A model generated the notes under the pieces. That model did no database searches. It was not told the DNA's origin and saw only the letters and a list, made by a program, of their open reading frames with translations. The position numbers were made by a program, and so were the translations under genes. Shown one piece after another: positions 9,290-18,057 of a DNA stretch of 64,000 nt. Numbering within the stretch: the first letter of the stretch is position 1; each line of letters opens with the position of its first letter. This DNA is from Bradyrhizobium diazoefficiens. Lineage in GTDB: Bacteria; Pseudomonadota; Alphaproteobacteria; Rhizobiales; Xanthobacteraceae. The DNA lies in contig NZ_JAENXS010000001.1 of the NCBI RefSeq assembly GCF_016612535.1, positions 2,815,501-2,879,500 on the forward strand, written 5' to 3'.

Positions 9290-10537
9290 TCAGTCGACGC
9301 GCGGCTGCGAACGCTGCTGGGCGGTGGGCTGCGCCTTGGCGGTCGGCGTTGCGCCGTCGACAGCGATGCGGGCGCCGTTCTCCAGCCGGTAATAGCCATC
9401 GGTGACGACGCGCTCGCCCTTGCCGAGGCCGCGCTCGATCATCGCGCGTCCGTCGAAGATCTGCCCGACCACGACCGGCCGGAAGGCCGCGGTATCGTCC
9501 GGCTTCGCGACCCAGACGAAATCGCCGCGCGGCCCGTGCCGCACGGCAATCGCGGGCGCAGTCACTGCATTCTTTCGCGTGTCGACGGTGATCCGCCCGT
9601 TGGCAAAATTACCCGGCCAGAGTTTCATCGCCTTGTTGGGAAAGGTCGCCTTCAGCTTGATGGTGCCGCTGGCCTGATCGACCTGGTTGTCGACCAGCGT
9701 GATCGTGCCCTTGTCCAGCTCGGTCGTGTTGTCGGCGGTGAGTGCGACCACCGGCGCCTCGGCCTGGCCGAGGCTGAGCCGGGTCTGGCCGACGGCAACC
9801 GCGGCAAGGGTGAAGATCACCGAGATCGGCTGCAATTGCGTGACGGTGACGATGGTCGTAGGCGACACGGCGCGCACGTAATTGCCCTGGTCGACCTGCC
9901 GGATGCCGAGCCGCCCGCTGATCGGTGCACGGATGTTGGTGAAACCTAGCTGCGTGCGTGCATATTCGATCTGGGCGTCGTCATTCCTGACCTGCGCCTT
10001 GTACTGCTCGACCAGCGCATGCTGCTGGTCCACGACCTGCCGCGAGATCGCGGCGGCTTTCTGGATCAGCGCGTCATAGCGCTCCATGTCGATCTGGGCA
10101 CCGTCCAGCAGCGCCTGGTCCTTCTGCCGGACCGCCACCTGCTGGTCGAGCTGGGCCTGGAACGGGCGCGGGTCGACGACCGCGAGGATGTCGCCTTGTT
10201 TGACGTCCTGCCCCTCCTGGAAGAGGATCTGGACGATCTCGCCGTCGACCCGGCTCTGCAAATTGACGGTGTTGTAGGCCTGGATGGTGCCGATGCCGGT
10301 CAGATAGATCGGCACGTCTTCCGTCTTCGCGGCGGCGACCTTCACTGCGACCGGCGGCCGTGCCGGAGGGGCGGCGGCAACTTGCTCCGCCGCCGCCCCC
10401 CGCATGAAGGGCAGCGCGAACGGAAGCTTGATATCCCTGATGTCATTCCTGAAATAATAGGCAGCAGCGCCCGCGGGCAACACGACCAGCGCGCCGACGA
10501 AGAGTTTTACCGATCGTCTCACGTTCAAACCCATCAC
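9290..10537 (-). CDS. mdtA: RND periplasmic adaptor (membrane fusion protein, MdtA type)
   Basis: A 415-residue protein with an N-terminal membrane anchor (about residues 11-28, FVGALVVLPAGAAAYYF). A lipoyl-like half (VNLQSRVDGEIVQILFQEGQ), an alpha-hairpin, the second lipoyl half (FTNIRAPISGRLGIRQVDQG) and beta-barrel domains follow. It bridges the inner-membrane pumps to an outer-membrane channel. The start is GTG at 10537 or the ATG immediately after it (10534); neither has a strong ribosome site. It is the first gene of the operon. Bases 10538-10735 upstream hold no gene and no recognisable regulator site. Confidence 0.9.
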   Translation of the reverse strand: MMGLNVRRSVKLFVGALVVLPAGAAAYYFRNDIRDIKLPFALPFMRGAAAEQVAAAPPARPPVAVKVAAAKTEDVPIYLTGIGTIQAYNTVNLQSRVDGEIVQILFQEGQDVKQGDILAVVDPRPFQAQLDQQVAVRQKDQALLDGAQIDMERYDALIQKAAAISRQVVDQQHALVEQYKAQVRNDDAQIEYARTQLGFTNIRAPISGRLGIRQVDQGNYVRAVSPTTIVTVTQLQPISVIFTLAAVAVGQTRLSLGQAEAPVVALTADNTTELDKGTITLVDNQVDQASGTIKLKATFPNKAMKLWPGNFANGRITVDTRKNAVTAPAIAVRHGPRGDFVWVAKPDDTAAFRPVVVGQIFDGRAMIERGLGKGERVVTDGYYRLENGARIAVDGATPTAKAQPTAQQRSQPRVD

Positions 10538-10735
10538 CTGAGCGGCCGCCGATGCCGAGTTGATTGCCCCCGGGGCGGAATCCTCTTAGCACGAAGCAAC
10601 CTGACGTTGATATCGACCAGGGTTTATATGCTACAATTCGTAACATTAGCACGTGTAGCGCAGTGAGATCAACGGCGCTGGCGTTGACGAAAATCTGCCT
10701 TGCCGAGGGATTTGCCGGGCCGGCTCCGGGCAGCC

Positions 10736-11833
10736 CTACACGACTTCGACGGTTGCCGCGTCGAATTGGGTGCCGGCGCCGTGGTGGCGTGCGAGCACAT
10801 CGGCGGGGAGCTCCGACACCGCGTTTTGCGCCGTGCTGTCCAGCATCGTGCGGACGCGCTGGCTCGATGCCGCCAGCATCGCCGGATCGAGCTTGCCCTG
10901 GTCCACGCCGTCGATGATCGACTGCGCCAGGGCGCGGGCACGCTCGGTGTCGGTCAGGTGCGAGCAGATCATCAGCATGTCGTTTCCGGCCGCCATGAAT
11001 CGCGCTCCGGCGTCCGCGGAATCCATCCGGCCGGCCATCGCGCGCATGCCGACGTCGTCGGACACGATCACGCCGTTGAACTTCATCGCCTCGCGCAACA
11101 GCCCGGTGGTGATCGACCGCGACAGCGTCACGGGATCGTTGGGATCGAGCTTCCGGTACAGGATATGGGACGTCATCATCATCCCGATGCCGCCGGCGAT
11201 TGCGGCGGCAAACGGCTTTAGCTCGCGCGATTTGATCTGGTCGAGGTCGAGATCGAGCACCGGCAATTCGTGGTGCGAATCGACTTGCGTATCGCCATGC
11301 CCCGGGAAATGCTTGCCGCAGGCCCGCACGCCCTGGCGCTCCATCGCCTTGGTGAACGGCAGCATCGACTTGATGACGTCATCGGCCGTCCGGCCGAAGG
11401 CGCGTTCCCCGATCACGGGATTGGCAGGATTAGAGTGAATGTCGAGCACCGGCGCGAAGTTCAGATTGCAGCCGAGCGAAGCGAGCTCGGCGCCCATGGC
11501 GTCGCCGACCTGCTCGGCGGTTCCGGCCCATCGCGCCGCATAGGAAAAGCGCGTGATCGGCGGCGGCGTGCGGCACACGCGCCCGCCTTCATGGTCGATG
11601 GCGATGAATTGCTTGTCGCGCTGCGAGGCGTCGCGAATGGCGGCGATCAGATCCCGGTGGACCGCTAGCCACTCCCGATAGGGGAGGTCGTGGCGAAAGT
11701 TGCTCTTGTAGAGGATGACACCGGCGGGCCGCAGATCCCGCAGCAGGGCGCGGTCGCGGTCATCGAGGACGCTGGTCGGCCGCAGGCCCAGGAAGAAATG
11801 GTCACCGACCGTTGAAAGAAGGGAATCGTTCAT
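10736..11833 (-). CDS. nagZ: Glycoside hydrolase family 3, beta-N-acetylhexosaminidase
   Basis: A 365-residue cytosolic enzyme of GH3. The family signature KHFPGHGDT lies at about residues 174-182, with AIDHEGGRV and LNFAPVLDI earlier. NagZ removes GlcNAc from 1,6-anhydro-MurNAc muropeptides during peptidoglycan recycling. The SDDVGMRAM segment corresponds to the region with the catalytic aspartate. The Asp-His dyad of the NagZ mobile loop fits GHGDT. I prefer the ATG at 11833 (GGCGG upstream) over an in-frame TTG at 11884. It stands alone, not next to the scpA/scpB genes that often accompany it in alphaproteobacteria. Confidence 0.85.
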   Translation of the reverse strand: MNDSLLSTVGDHFFLGLRPTSVLDDRDRALLRDLRPAGVILYKSNFRHDLPYREWLAVHRDLIAAIRDASQRDKQFIAIDHEGGRVCRTPPPITRFSYAARWAGTAEQVGDAMGAELASLGCNLNFAPVLDIHSNPANPVIGERAFGRTADDVIKSMLPFTKAMERQGVRACGKHFPGHGDTQVDSHHELPVLDLDLDQIKSRELKPFAAAIAGGIGMMMTSHILYRKLDPNDPVTLSRSITTGLLREAMKFNGVIVSDDVGMRAMAGRMDSADAGARFMAAGNDMLMICSHLTDTERARALAQSIIDGVDQGKLDPAMLAASSQRVRTMLDSTAQNAVSELPADVLARHHGAGTQFDAATVEVV

Positions 11834-12080
11834 CCGCCAGCGCCGCCACAGGTGGTTGGTTGATTGAAATGGAGCTGGACGCAACGCGAACAGTCAGCTC
11901 CCGCGCGAGCTTGCGAGGTGCCCGCTTCGTCGTTTCAATATTCCAAATTTCCTTAACGGAATCAATGACCAAATCACCGGCGCCCCGGTCGCTATGCAAG
12001 CACCACACAGCGACCAGGACGCGGGATGGTCTACAGGACGACGGCGATTCACCCGCGCCCTAGCTGCGGAGCGAATCGGA

Positions 12081-12542
12081 TCACGCGCCGCATGATCCTG
12101 CACTCTGATGCAGGCCGGCGACGTCAGAGCGGCCCTGGCCTTCCGTGACCTGGACCAGGGTGATCGCGCCGGGCGTAATGATTCCCATCTGCGGCTGGGC
12201 GGAAAGGTAGGTGGTGCTGCCGGCGCGCAGGTCGAGGTTCACTTTTTCGCTTCCCTGGCCGAACAGATTGGTGCTCAGCGGCAGATTGTTGACGGCAACC
12301 TCGTGGCGGCCCGGAGACAGATCGCACGACAGGAATCCCGCTGCTTGACTGCCGCCAATCACGCGTCCGTCGACTGCGTAATTCGGCATGATCGCAAATC
12401 CCAGGGCCGACGAGCGATAGATGATGAGGCGTGAGCCGCTCGGCTTGACGCTGTCCGTCAAAGCGACGCTGGCCGTCGGACCCGATGCACACCCAGAAAG
12501 TAACGCAGCGACGACGAAAATCCCCAGAACCCCACAACGCAT
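12081..12542 (-). CDS. Predicted outer-membrane lipoprotein
   Basis: A 153-residue protein with a lipoprotein signal: a hydrophobic stretch then LLSGC, giving Cys18 as the lipidation site. The mature part is beta-rich (SRLIIYRSSALGFAIMPNYA, then PGRHEVAVNNLPL) and resembles DUF2846-type lipoproteins, whose function is unknown. AGGGG lies at a good distance before the ATG. It stands alone. The 247 bases between it and nagZ contain only unconvincing open frames. Confidence 0.75.
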   Translation of the reverse strand: MRCGVLGIFVVAALLSGCASGPTASVALTDSVKPSGSRLIIYRSSALGFAIMPNYAVDGRVIGGSQAAGFLSCDLSPGRHEVAVNNLPLSTNLFGQGSEKVNLDLRAGSTTYLSAQPQMGIITPGAITLVQVTEGQGRSDVAGLHQSAGSCGA

Positions 12543-12661
12543 TCCAACCCCTGATCATTCCAATGTCCCCGTGGCATCATTGTCAGGGTAGTGGCTGAAG
12601 TCAATCGCGACCTCCGGTCGAATGATGGTCGCGGCGATGCCTTGCGATAATATGCGAGCGC

Positions 12662-13957
12662 TCACGCTGCAGCGAGCTGTGGCTGCACCGGCTTGCGGCC
12701 GATCATTAGCGACAGCACGGCTGCGACGAGGCCGGTTGCGCCCGCGATCATGAAGGCTTGCAGATAATCGCCCTGCGTCGAGCGCATGAAGCCGGCGAAG
12801 AAGGCGGCGCAGGCCGCACCAAGCTGATGGCCGGCGACGACCCAGCCGAAGATCAGCGGCGCATTCTTGTCACCGAAGGCATCGTTGGCGATGCGCACGG
12901 TCGGCGGCACGGTAGCGATCCAGTCGAGGCCGTAGAACACCGCGAAGACCGACAGGCTCACGAAGGAGAAATCAGAGTAGGGCAAATAGATCAGCGAGAG
13001 CCCGCGCAGGCCGTAATAGAAGAACAACAGCTTGCGCGGGTCGAAACGGTCGGTGAGCCAGCCCGACAGGGTGGTGCCGAACAGGTCGAAGAACCCCATC
13101 AGCGCCAGCAGGCTCGCGGCCTGCACCTCGAAGATGCCGTGGTCGCCGCAGAACGCGATCAGATGGGTGCCGACCAGGCCATTGGTGGTGAAGCCGCAGA
13201 TGAAGAAGGTCGCGAACAGGAACCAGAAGGTCTGTGTCTTCGCCGCGCGGACGAGGTTGCCGATCGCCGCGACGAACGGATTGCCTTGCGCCGGCGCCGT
13301 GGGCTGGTCGTCATGCGCGCTGCCGTAGGAGCGCAGGCCGATCGACGCCGGCCGCTCCGGCACCAGAAAATACACCAGCGGAATCAGCGTGGCGCAGCAC
13401 GCGGCCACCGTCAGTACCACCGGCTTCCAGCCGCCCCATTCGACCAAGGCCGCAAGGCCCGGCATGAAGATGAGCGTGCCGGTCGCCGTGCTCGCCGTCA
13501 GCAGCCCCATGACGAGGCCGCGATTGGTGGTGAACCAGCGGTTGACGATGGTGGCGCCGAGCACGTTGGCGACCGCGCCCGAGCCAATGCCGGACAGCAG
13601 CCCCCAACTCATGAACAATTGCCACGGCGCGGTCATGAAATAGCTGATGGCCGTCGAGGCCGACATTAGCGCCAGCGCGCCCAGCACGGTGCGGCGGATG
13701 CCGAAGCGCTGCATCACCGCGGCGGCGAAGGGGCCTGCGAGGCCGTAAAGGAAGATGCCGACGGCCGCGGACGACGAGATCACGCCGACATCCCAGCCGA
13801 AGGTTTTCTGGAACGGCAGCATCAGCACGCCAGGCGTCGCGCGCAGGCCGGCGGATGCCAGCAGCGCCAGGAAGATCACGGCAACGACCACGAAGGCGTA
13901 GCCCTGGCCGAACGGCCGCCGGGAGACGGGGGAGGATTGAACCGAAGCTGAGGGCAT
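12662..13957 (-). CDS. MFS transporter (monocarboxylate/oxalate-formate type)
   Basis: A 431-residue protein with about twelve membrane helices. The family is indicated by an early LMLPFQKTFGWDVGVISSSA segment, typical of MCT/OFA-type permeases, and an RFGIRRTVLGAL loop after TM2. Transport is by substrate gradient or proton coupling and the substrate cannot be told. I chose the ATG at 13957 because the frame upstream runs through the operator; even so, the left operator arm begins one base from this start codon. It is divergent from the TetR gene at 14023, which most likely represses it. Confidence 0.85.
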   Translation of the reverse strand: MPSASVQSSPVSRRPFGQGYAFVVVAVIFLALLASAGLRATPGVLMLPFQKTFGWDVGVISSSAAVGIFLYGLAGPFAAAVMQRFGIRRTVLGALALMSASTAISYFMTAPWQLFMSWGLLSGIGSGAVANVLGATIVNRWFTTNRGLVMGLLTASTATGTLIFMPGLAALVEWGGWKPVVLTVAACCATLIPLVYFLVPERPASIGLRSYGSAHDDQPTAPAQGNPFVAAIGNLVRAAKTQTFWFLFATFFICGFTTNGLVGTHLIAFCGDHGIFEVQAASLLALMGFFDLFGTTLSGWLTDRFDPRKLLFFYYGLRGLSLIYLPYSDFSFVSLSVFAVFYGLDWIATVPPTVRIANDAFGDKNAPLIFGWVVAGHQLGAACAAFFAGFMRSTQGDYLQAFMIAGATGLVAAVLSLMIGRKPVQPQLAAA

Positions 13958-13958
13958 G

Positions 13959-14009
13959 TTACTTACCGGTACGTATTGCGACACGGTATTAGTACGTACC
14001 GGTAAGTAA
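13959..14009. promoter_or_regulatory. Long inverted-repeat operator between MFS gene and TetR gene
   Basis: TTACTTACCGGTACGTA (13959-13975) and TACGTACCGGTAAGTAA (13993-14009) are perfect reverse complements, 17 bases each, separated by 17 bases. Each arm contains its own palindromic core TACCGGTA, so each could bind a TetR dimer; the centres are 34 bases apart. One arm abuts the MFS start codon and covers its ribosome site; the other lies 13 bases before the TetR start. Repressor binding would block both genes. Confidence 0.8.
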
Positions 14010-14022
14010 CATTGTCAAGCCC

Positions 14023-14640
14023 ATGCCGAAGCCCGGACGAAGCCAGATGACGAAAAAGGCCCAAAAACCTGCTGACCCGCCGCTCCGGGCCGCCGATCGG
14101 ATTCGCGCATCCGCCAGCGAGCTGTTCTACCGCGAAGGCATCCGCGCCGTCGGCGTCGACGAGGTCGTGGACCGCGCCGGGGTGACAAAACCCAGCCTCT
14201 ATCGCAGCTTCGCCTCGAAGGACGATCTCGCCGCCGCCTATTTGCGCGACTACGATGTGAGCTTCTGGGAGAACTTCGAGCGCCCCGGCGGCAAGACTTA
14301 CAGCAATGCGCGCGATCATGTGCTCGCCTATGTCAGCCAGCTCGCGTCGCGCGCCGTGGCCAAGGGCTATCGCGGCTGCGGCCTCAGCAACGCCGCCGTG
14401 GAATATCCGTCGCGGGACAATCCCGCCCGCCAGGTCGCCGAAGCGCACAAGAAAGTGTTTCGCAAGCGCCTGCGCGAACTGGCGGGCGCCATGGGCGCGC
14501 GCCAGCCGAACGTGCTCGGCGATGCGCTGCTGTTGCTGATTGAAGGCATCTACGTCACCGGCCAGCAGTCCGAAGACGGCCCGGCGCAATCGGCGCTCGC
14601 CGCGGCGAAGCTGCTGATCGATGCGAATGTGAAGGGGTGA
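14023..14640 (+). CDS. TetR-family transcriptional regulator
   Basis: A 205-residue regulator. The HTH lies at about residues 24-70: IRASASELFYREGIRAVGVD followed by VTKPSLYRSFASKDDLAAAY. The C-terminal domain carries the CGLSNAAVEYP motif seen in the LmrA/YxaF-like TetR group. It probably binds the 17-base inverted repeat immediately upstream and represses itself and the divergent MFS transporter, a common drug- or metabolite-inducible arrangement. A second in-frame ATG lies eight codons on (14047) and could be the true start. Confidence 0.88.
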   Translation: MPKPGRSQMTKKAQKPADPPLRAADRIRASASELFYREGIRAVGVDEVVDRAGVTKPSLYRSFASKDDLAAAYLRDYDVSFWENFERPGGKTYSNARDHVLAYVSQLASRAVAKGYRGCGLSNAAVEYPSRDNPARQVAEAHKKVFRKRLRELAGAMGARQPNVLGDALLLLIEGIYVTGQQSEDGPAQSALAAAKLLIDANVKG

Positions 14641-14688
14641 GGTAGCGTGGATGGTGCTCGCACAGCTGGCGTTGCCCGGAACGGGTGT

Positions 14689-15729
14689 CTAACTTGAGCG
14701 AAACGTCAGCTGGGATTGACGAATTTCGACATTCATTTCGCATTGCTCCAATAGTAGTTTGAGCGCGCTCATTTGGTTCTCTTGACGAGCATGTGGACCG
14801 ATAAGAATTCCCTTGATCGGCAATTTGCTTTTCAAATTTTCAAAAAGACGAATGAAGGGCACCAATGTGCCTCCGCCGGTTTCCCTAAAAGCAATTTCCT
14901 TTGGCTTTCTCTTCTCCCCCTCTCCAATGACAGTTGGCCGATTGCAGAGGGCTGCGATCCTATACTCGCGCTCTTCCGAAAATCCCGGGTCCTTAAGGAA
15001 CGGGAGCGTTTCCAGAAATGGCCTTATATACGTCTCATGCTGAACTAACGGTCCGAAGTCTCGGTCCAAGTCTCCTCCTTGGCTTTCAAACAACGCGCGA
15101 AGCATCGACTTTGCGAGGCCATCAAACCTCTCCAGTTTCGCACGCTCAATGTGGCCGTCGTAGCTAACCGCCTCAGTCAAGATGCCCTGATATCTAAATT
15201 CTACGTTTTCCTCTTTGACTAGCTCGTCTATCTGCAGTTCGTCGAACTCGATGGCAAAGCCACCACTTGCGTATCCTCGCCATTGGCTGAGCAGCCCATT
15301 TTGAAATGCTGCCTCGGTTCGATCATGGATGCAGAAGGATGTGATGTAAAACGGTGCGATCTTGTCTATTGAGATCAGAACGCTACCCAGAACCTTCTCC
15401 GCCTGCATCTCATGTATCTTACGACCGTACTCCTCATAAACTTCTGGCCGAAGACGCCCCATTTTGACAAGCTCGGGTACGATCGATTCCATCTCGCGCG
15501 AAACGCGAGGTTTCAATAGGTCACTCAGAATTCTGCACTCAGCCGAATCGTTCAGAAAGTTCGCGTGTGTAGCGTAAAGGCTCTGACTTCTTAGAATTCC
15601 GATTAATCCGGAAGCCGTTGTGTAGTGAAAGAGTGAGCGACTCTTCTTCTCTGTCGCAGTCTCTGTCGAACCCGCGAGGTCTGGCATGGCGTCACGCGTC
15701 GGATGCCGTCCGAGGGGTTTATGGGCCAT
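14689..15729 (-). CDS. DUF2971 family protein, probably horizontally acquired
   Basis: A 346-residue cytosolic protein recognisable as DUF2971 from LFHYTTASGLIGILRSQSLY, the central LLSQWRGYASGGFAIEFDEL, and a late FSEEREYRIAAL. The family has no settled function. The spaced His-Tyr, Tyr and Glu-rich blocks recall the ADP-ribosyltransferase fold, but that is only a suggestion. Base composition is clearly more AT-rich than the surroundings and codon use includes many A/T-ending codons, pointing to transfer. It stands alone, next to higBA. A start further in (for example at DLAGS) cannot be excluded. Confidence 0.75.
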   Translation of the reverse strand: MAHKPLGRHPTRDAMPDLAGSTETATEKKSRSLFHYTTASGLIGILRSQSLYATHANFLNDSAECRILSDLLKPRVSREMESIVPELVKMGRLRPEVYEEYGRKIHEMQAEKVLGSVLISIDKIAPFYITSFCIHDRTEAAFQNGLLSQWRGYASGGFAIEFDELQIDELVKEENVEFRYQGILTEAVSYDGHIERAKLERFDGLAKSMLRALFESQGGDLDRDFGPLVQHETYIRPFLETLPFLKDPGFSEEREYRIAALCNRPTVIGEGEKRKPKEIAFRETGGGTLVPFIRLFENLKSKLPIKGILIGPHARQENQMSALKLLLEQCEMNVEIRQSQLTFRSS

Positions 15730-15864
15730 CTCGATCTTTCCGTTTATCAGCTCATTGAGCTAATCGCCGCTAAAGTGAATTCTTAGTGTTTATCACGTCG
15801 CCGTGGCGCTATTTCTCCGCACGCTTTGAGCGCCTGAAGCGGCCGATATTTCATCGTGAATGGC

Positions 15865-16263
15865 TCATGCCGCCGATCTTCGTCCTCGGGTCTGCGGCGG
15901 GGCGATCAGCGCTTCCGCAGGAATTCCCCACTCGCGATGCAGCCGCCAGGCCATCTTCATCGTGAGAGGACGCTTGCGCGTCAGGATGTCGGAGGCGCGT
16001 TGGCGCGATCCGAGCAGGCGGCCGAGATCCGCTTGGGTATGTTCTCCGGTTTCCATGCGATAACGAATCGCGTCGACCGCATCGGGCGGATCAATCGGCC
16101 AGTGCTTGCGCTCATAGTCCTCGATCACAAGTGCGAGAAGGTCGAAACGATCGCCCTCCGGCGTCCCCGGCTTTGGTTCGTTGTCGAAATAGCGTTCGAT
16201 TTCTTCAAGCGCGGCATCGTAGTCGCTTTCGGAGCGAAGCGGACGGATCATTTTCTTGGCCAT
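15865..16263 (-). CDS. higA: HigA-type antitoxin
   Basis: A 132-residue antitoxin of the COG5499 group. The N-terminal half (MIRPLRSESDYDAALEEIER, then LLALVIEDYERKHWPI) is typical, and a C-terminal HTH follows (TQADLGRLLGSRQRASDIL, ending in WGIPAEALI). It neutralises HigB and represses the operon by binding the operator. It overlaps higB by 16 bases, so synthesis is coupled. The toxin-first order is characteristic of higBA. Confidence 0.9.
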   Translation of the reverse strand: MAKKMIRPLRSESDYDAALEEIERYFDNEPKPGTPEGDRFDLLALVIEDYERKHWPIDPPDAVDAIRYRMETGEHTQADLGRLLGSRQRASDILTRKRPLTMKMAWRLHREWGIPAEALIAPPQTRGRRSAA

Positions 16264-16559
16264 GAGACGGTCTCCGGATCGATGCGGTCATATTCAGCGT
16301 GAGTGCCAATGAACTTCACGAGCAAGCGGCCAAACGCAAACGACACATGCACGACCAATCGATATTTGTTGCCGCCCAGGTCAAAGATGACCCGATTGTC
16401 TCCCACGAAATCGACCGTGCTGCCGAACTGCCGCTTTATCTCAGCCGGACCGGCCCAACGCGCCTTCGCTGCGATCGCAACCCAGGCGCGGATCGGGCCC
16501 TCCGCACGCGGGTGACGCGCCCAAAATTCCCTTAGCGTGCGAAGGGCGATCACCTGCAT
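16248..16559 (-). CDS. higB: HigB-type toxin, RelE-fold mRNA interferase
   Basis: A 103-residue toxin: LREFWARHPRAEGPIRAWVA at the N-terminus, NRVIFDLGGNKYRLVVHVSF in the middle, and the closing FIGTHAEYDRID motif. HigB cleaves mRNA on the ribosome. I chose the ATG at 16559 because homologues begin with the strand QVIALRTLREFW; the frame remains open upstream through the operator. All hallmark residues appear intact, in contrast to the decayed copy near 25121. Confidence 0.9.
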   Translation of the reverse strand: MQVIALRTLREFWARHPRAEGPIRAWVAIAAKARWAGPAEIKRQFGSTVDFVGDNRVIFDLGGNKYRLVVHVSFAFGRLLVKFIGTHAEYDRIDPETVSWPRK

Positions 16560-16574
16560 GGTCAACTTATAGCA

Positions 16575-16593
16575 TGTCACCATTTTGGTGACA
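16575..16593. promoter_or_regulatory. higBA operator palindrome
   Basis: TGTCACC-ATTTT-GGTGACA is a perfect 7-base inverted repeat with a 5-base spacer, 16 bases upstream of the higB start. It is the natural site for HigA autorepression. Confidence 0.75.
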
Positions 16594-16756
16594 ATCGAAT
16601 TGGTGTATGCAGAGCGGCGAACGACAACGATCACGTCGGCGAGGAAGCGCGGTGTCTCGCCGTCATCGGGGGCACCGTAAGCCTCGGCCGGGCATTTTTC
16701 AGCCCAGGTCTGGTCTATCTCTGTCGCTCCGATGCCCCGCGCAAAGAGACAGACGC

Positions 16757-17191
16757 ATGCTCGACCATATTCTCAGGTCCATGACGCTTGGGATGGTCAT
16801 CGTCGGCATGACGGCGATCTACGTGGCGCTCCACACCAACAACCGGCGTCTGGGCGCGGACATCTTCCTGCGATATTCCGACCGGGTCTCGGACCTGCGG
16901 CGCCGCCTTCCGGTCGCGGCATTCCTCGAGCGAGGGGCTGCCGGCGACATCGAGCTGACGGCGGACGAGCAGCGGGCCGTGCACGAGATCATCCACTCGA
17001 TCTTCGAACTTTATGAGCTCAAGGTGCACGGCTTCTTTCCGTCGGCGATCTGGACGATCAGGGAGCCCGATATCGAAAGGCTGCTGTCGTTGCCGGCCTT
17101 TCAGCAGGAGCCGGCAGGCTTTGAGGGCCGATATGCGCGGCATCCGCATTTGACGGCCTGGCTGGACAAGATCAGGGTCAGTAAGCCCTGA
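16757..17191 (+). CDS. Hypothetical membrane-anchored protein
   Basis: A 144-residue protein with one N-terminal membrane helix (about residues 9-26, MTLGMVIVGMTAIYVAL). A helical cytosolic or periplasmic part with many charged residues follows (DIFLRYSDRVSDLRRRLP, ADEQRAVHEIIHSIFELYEL). It recalls small inner-membrane proteins of the DUF4760 kind, but I do not recognise it securely. I chose the ATG at 16757 because the membrane segment follows at once; the reading frame upstream is arginine-rich and unlike protein. Confidence 0.6.
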   Translation: MLDHILRSMTLGMVIVGMTAIYVALHTNNRRLGADIFLRYSDRVSDLRRRLPVAAFLERGAAGDIELTADEQRAVHEIIHSIFELYELKVHGFFPSAIWTIREPDIERLLSLPAFQQEPAGFEGRYARHPHLTAWLDKIRVSKP

Positions 17192-17286
17192 CTTGCGCAG
17201 TGGCGCGGCGGGCGCCCGCAGGCTTCTCAGGAACTTGCACTTTTTCCTGACGTTAGACCGGTGGCTCGCACGAGCGGCCGGCTGAG

Positions 17287-17505
17287 ATGAAAAACTTTTC
17301 CAACGCAGAGTTTTCCCCCGAGGTGATCGCGCTCATGACCACCGCCCTGGAAGCTGCGGTCGCGACCCTGCCGGAGCCCGTGCATTCCTCGCACGTCACC
17401 GTGCTCGCCGAGTCCATTCTGCGCACGGCCAATGCGGGAGAGCGCGACGTGGCCAGTTTGCAGAGGATCGCCTTGCTGGAGCTGCAACTGGCGCCGCGCC
17501 ACTGA
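17287..17505 (+). CDS. Small conserved-type hypothetical protein
   Basis: A 72-residue helical protein (SPEVIALMTTALEAAVATLP, ILRTANAGERDVASLQRIAL) without signal peptide or membrane segment. Its pattern resembles a family of roughly 70-residue proteins that I recall as widespread in Bradyrhizobium and Rhodopseudomonas, of unknown function. It precedes the exported protein at 17516 by 10 bases and may be co-transcribed with it. Confidence 0.7.
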   Translation: MKNFSNAEFSPEVIALMTTALEAAVATLPEPVHSSHVTVLAESILRTANAGERDVASLQRIALLELQLAPRH

Positions 17506-17515
17506 TGAGGTCGAC

Positions 17516-17977
17516 ATGAAGACGATAGCCGCCATTGTCATTGCCCTCGCTGCCATGTCCCCGGCCGTTGCCCGGGCCGACAGCTGGACCACCTATCGCA
17601 TTCCTGAGACTGGAACATCGGTCGAAATTCCCACCGCGGTCTTCACAGAACAGGCCGGCATACCCGACGGATACGGCCGGAAATTTCGTACGCCCGACGG
17701 CGGTGCCGATCTCACCGTACAAGCCCTTCCCCGACCCCAAGGTGTTTCGCCCGCCGCATTCCTTGCTGCGAAGCAACCGCCGCCGGGAATCGTCTACAAG
17801 CGGATCGCGCCCGGCTTCTTCGTCGTTTCCAGCATCAAGCGTGACAAGATCTGGTATGACCGCTGCAATTTCACGAACCGTTACGTGCAGTGCGTGCTGA
17901 TCAACTATCCCGCCGCCGAAAAGCGGCAATGGGACGAGCTCGTGACGCGTATCAGCCACAGCCTGAGCGGCGGGTGA
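17516..17977 (+). CDS. Exported hypothetical protein
   Basis: A 153-residue protein with a clear signal peptide (about 1-21, ending AVARA). The mature part starts with WTTYRIPETGTSVEIPTAVF and has a pair of cysteines (WYDRCNFTNRYVQCVLINY) that probably form a periplasmic disulfide. It resembles the small periplasmic proteins of rhizobiales that carry a PsbP-like or lipid-binding strand pattern, but no function is proposed. The ATG at 17516 has GAGG upstream; the longer open frame is a read-through of the previous gene in another frame. Confidence 0.7.
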   Translation: MKTIAAIVIALAAMSPAVARADSWTTYRIPETGTSVEIPTAVFTEQAGIPDGYGRKFRTPDGGADLTVQALPRPQGVSPAAFLAAKQPPPGIVYKRIAPGFFVVSSIKRDKIWYDRCNFTNRYVQCVLINYPAAEKRQWDELVTRISHSLSGG

Positions 17978-17998
17978 ACCGGGTTACAAGCAAAAAGA

Positions 17999-18021
17999 GC
18001 TGCCCGATCAGCTCGGGCAGC
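17999..18021 (-). terminator. Intrinsic terminator of the secreted protein gene at 18058
   Basis: GCTGCCCGA and TCGGGCAGC form a 9-base stem with a 5-base loop. Read on the minus strand the stem is followed by TCTTTTTGC, a U-tract, so it serves the minus-strand gene ending at 18058. It may also slow readthrough from the plus-strand gene ending at 17977. Confidence 0.75.
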
Positions 18022-18057
18022 AGGTCGTGAGAAGCAAAACGTTTTGGACGAAGCGTA

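Noticed and set aside
11802..12008. A 68-codon minus-strand frame upstream of nagZ
   Set aside because: No ribosome site, no protein-like pattern, and it overlaps the preferred nagZ start.
16607..16756. A longer N-terminus for the membrane-anchored protein at 16757
   Set aside because: The added 50 residues are Arg-rich and unlike protein, and the membrane helix begins immediately after the ATG at 16757.
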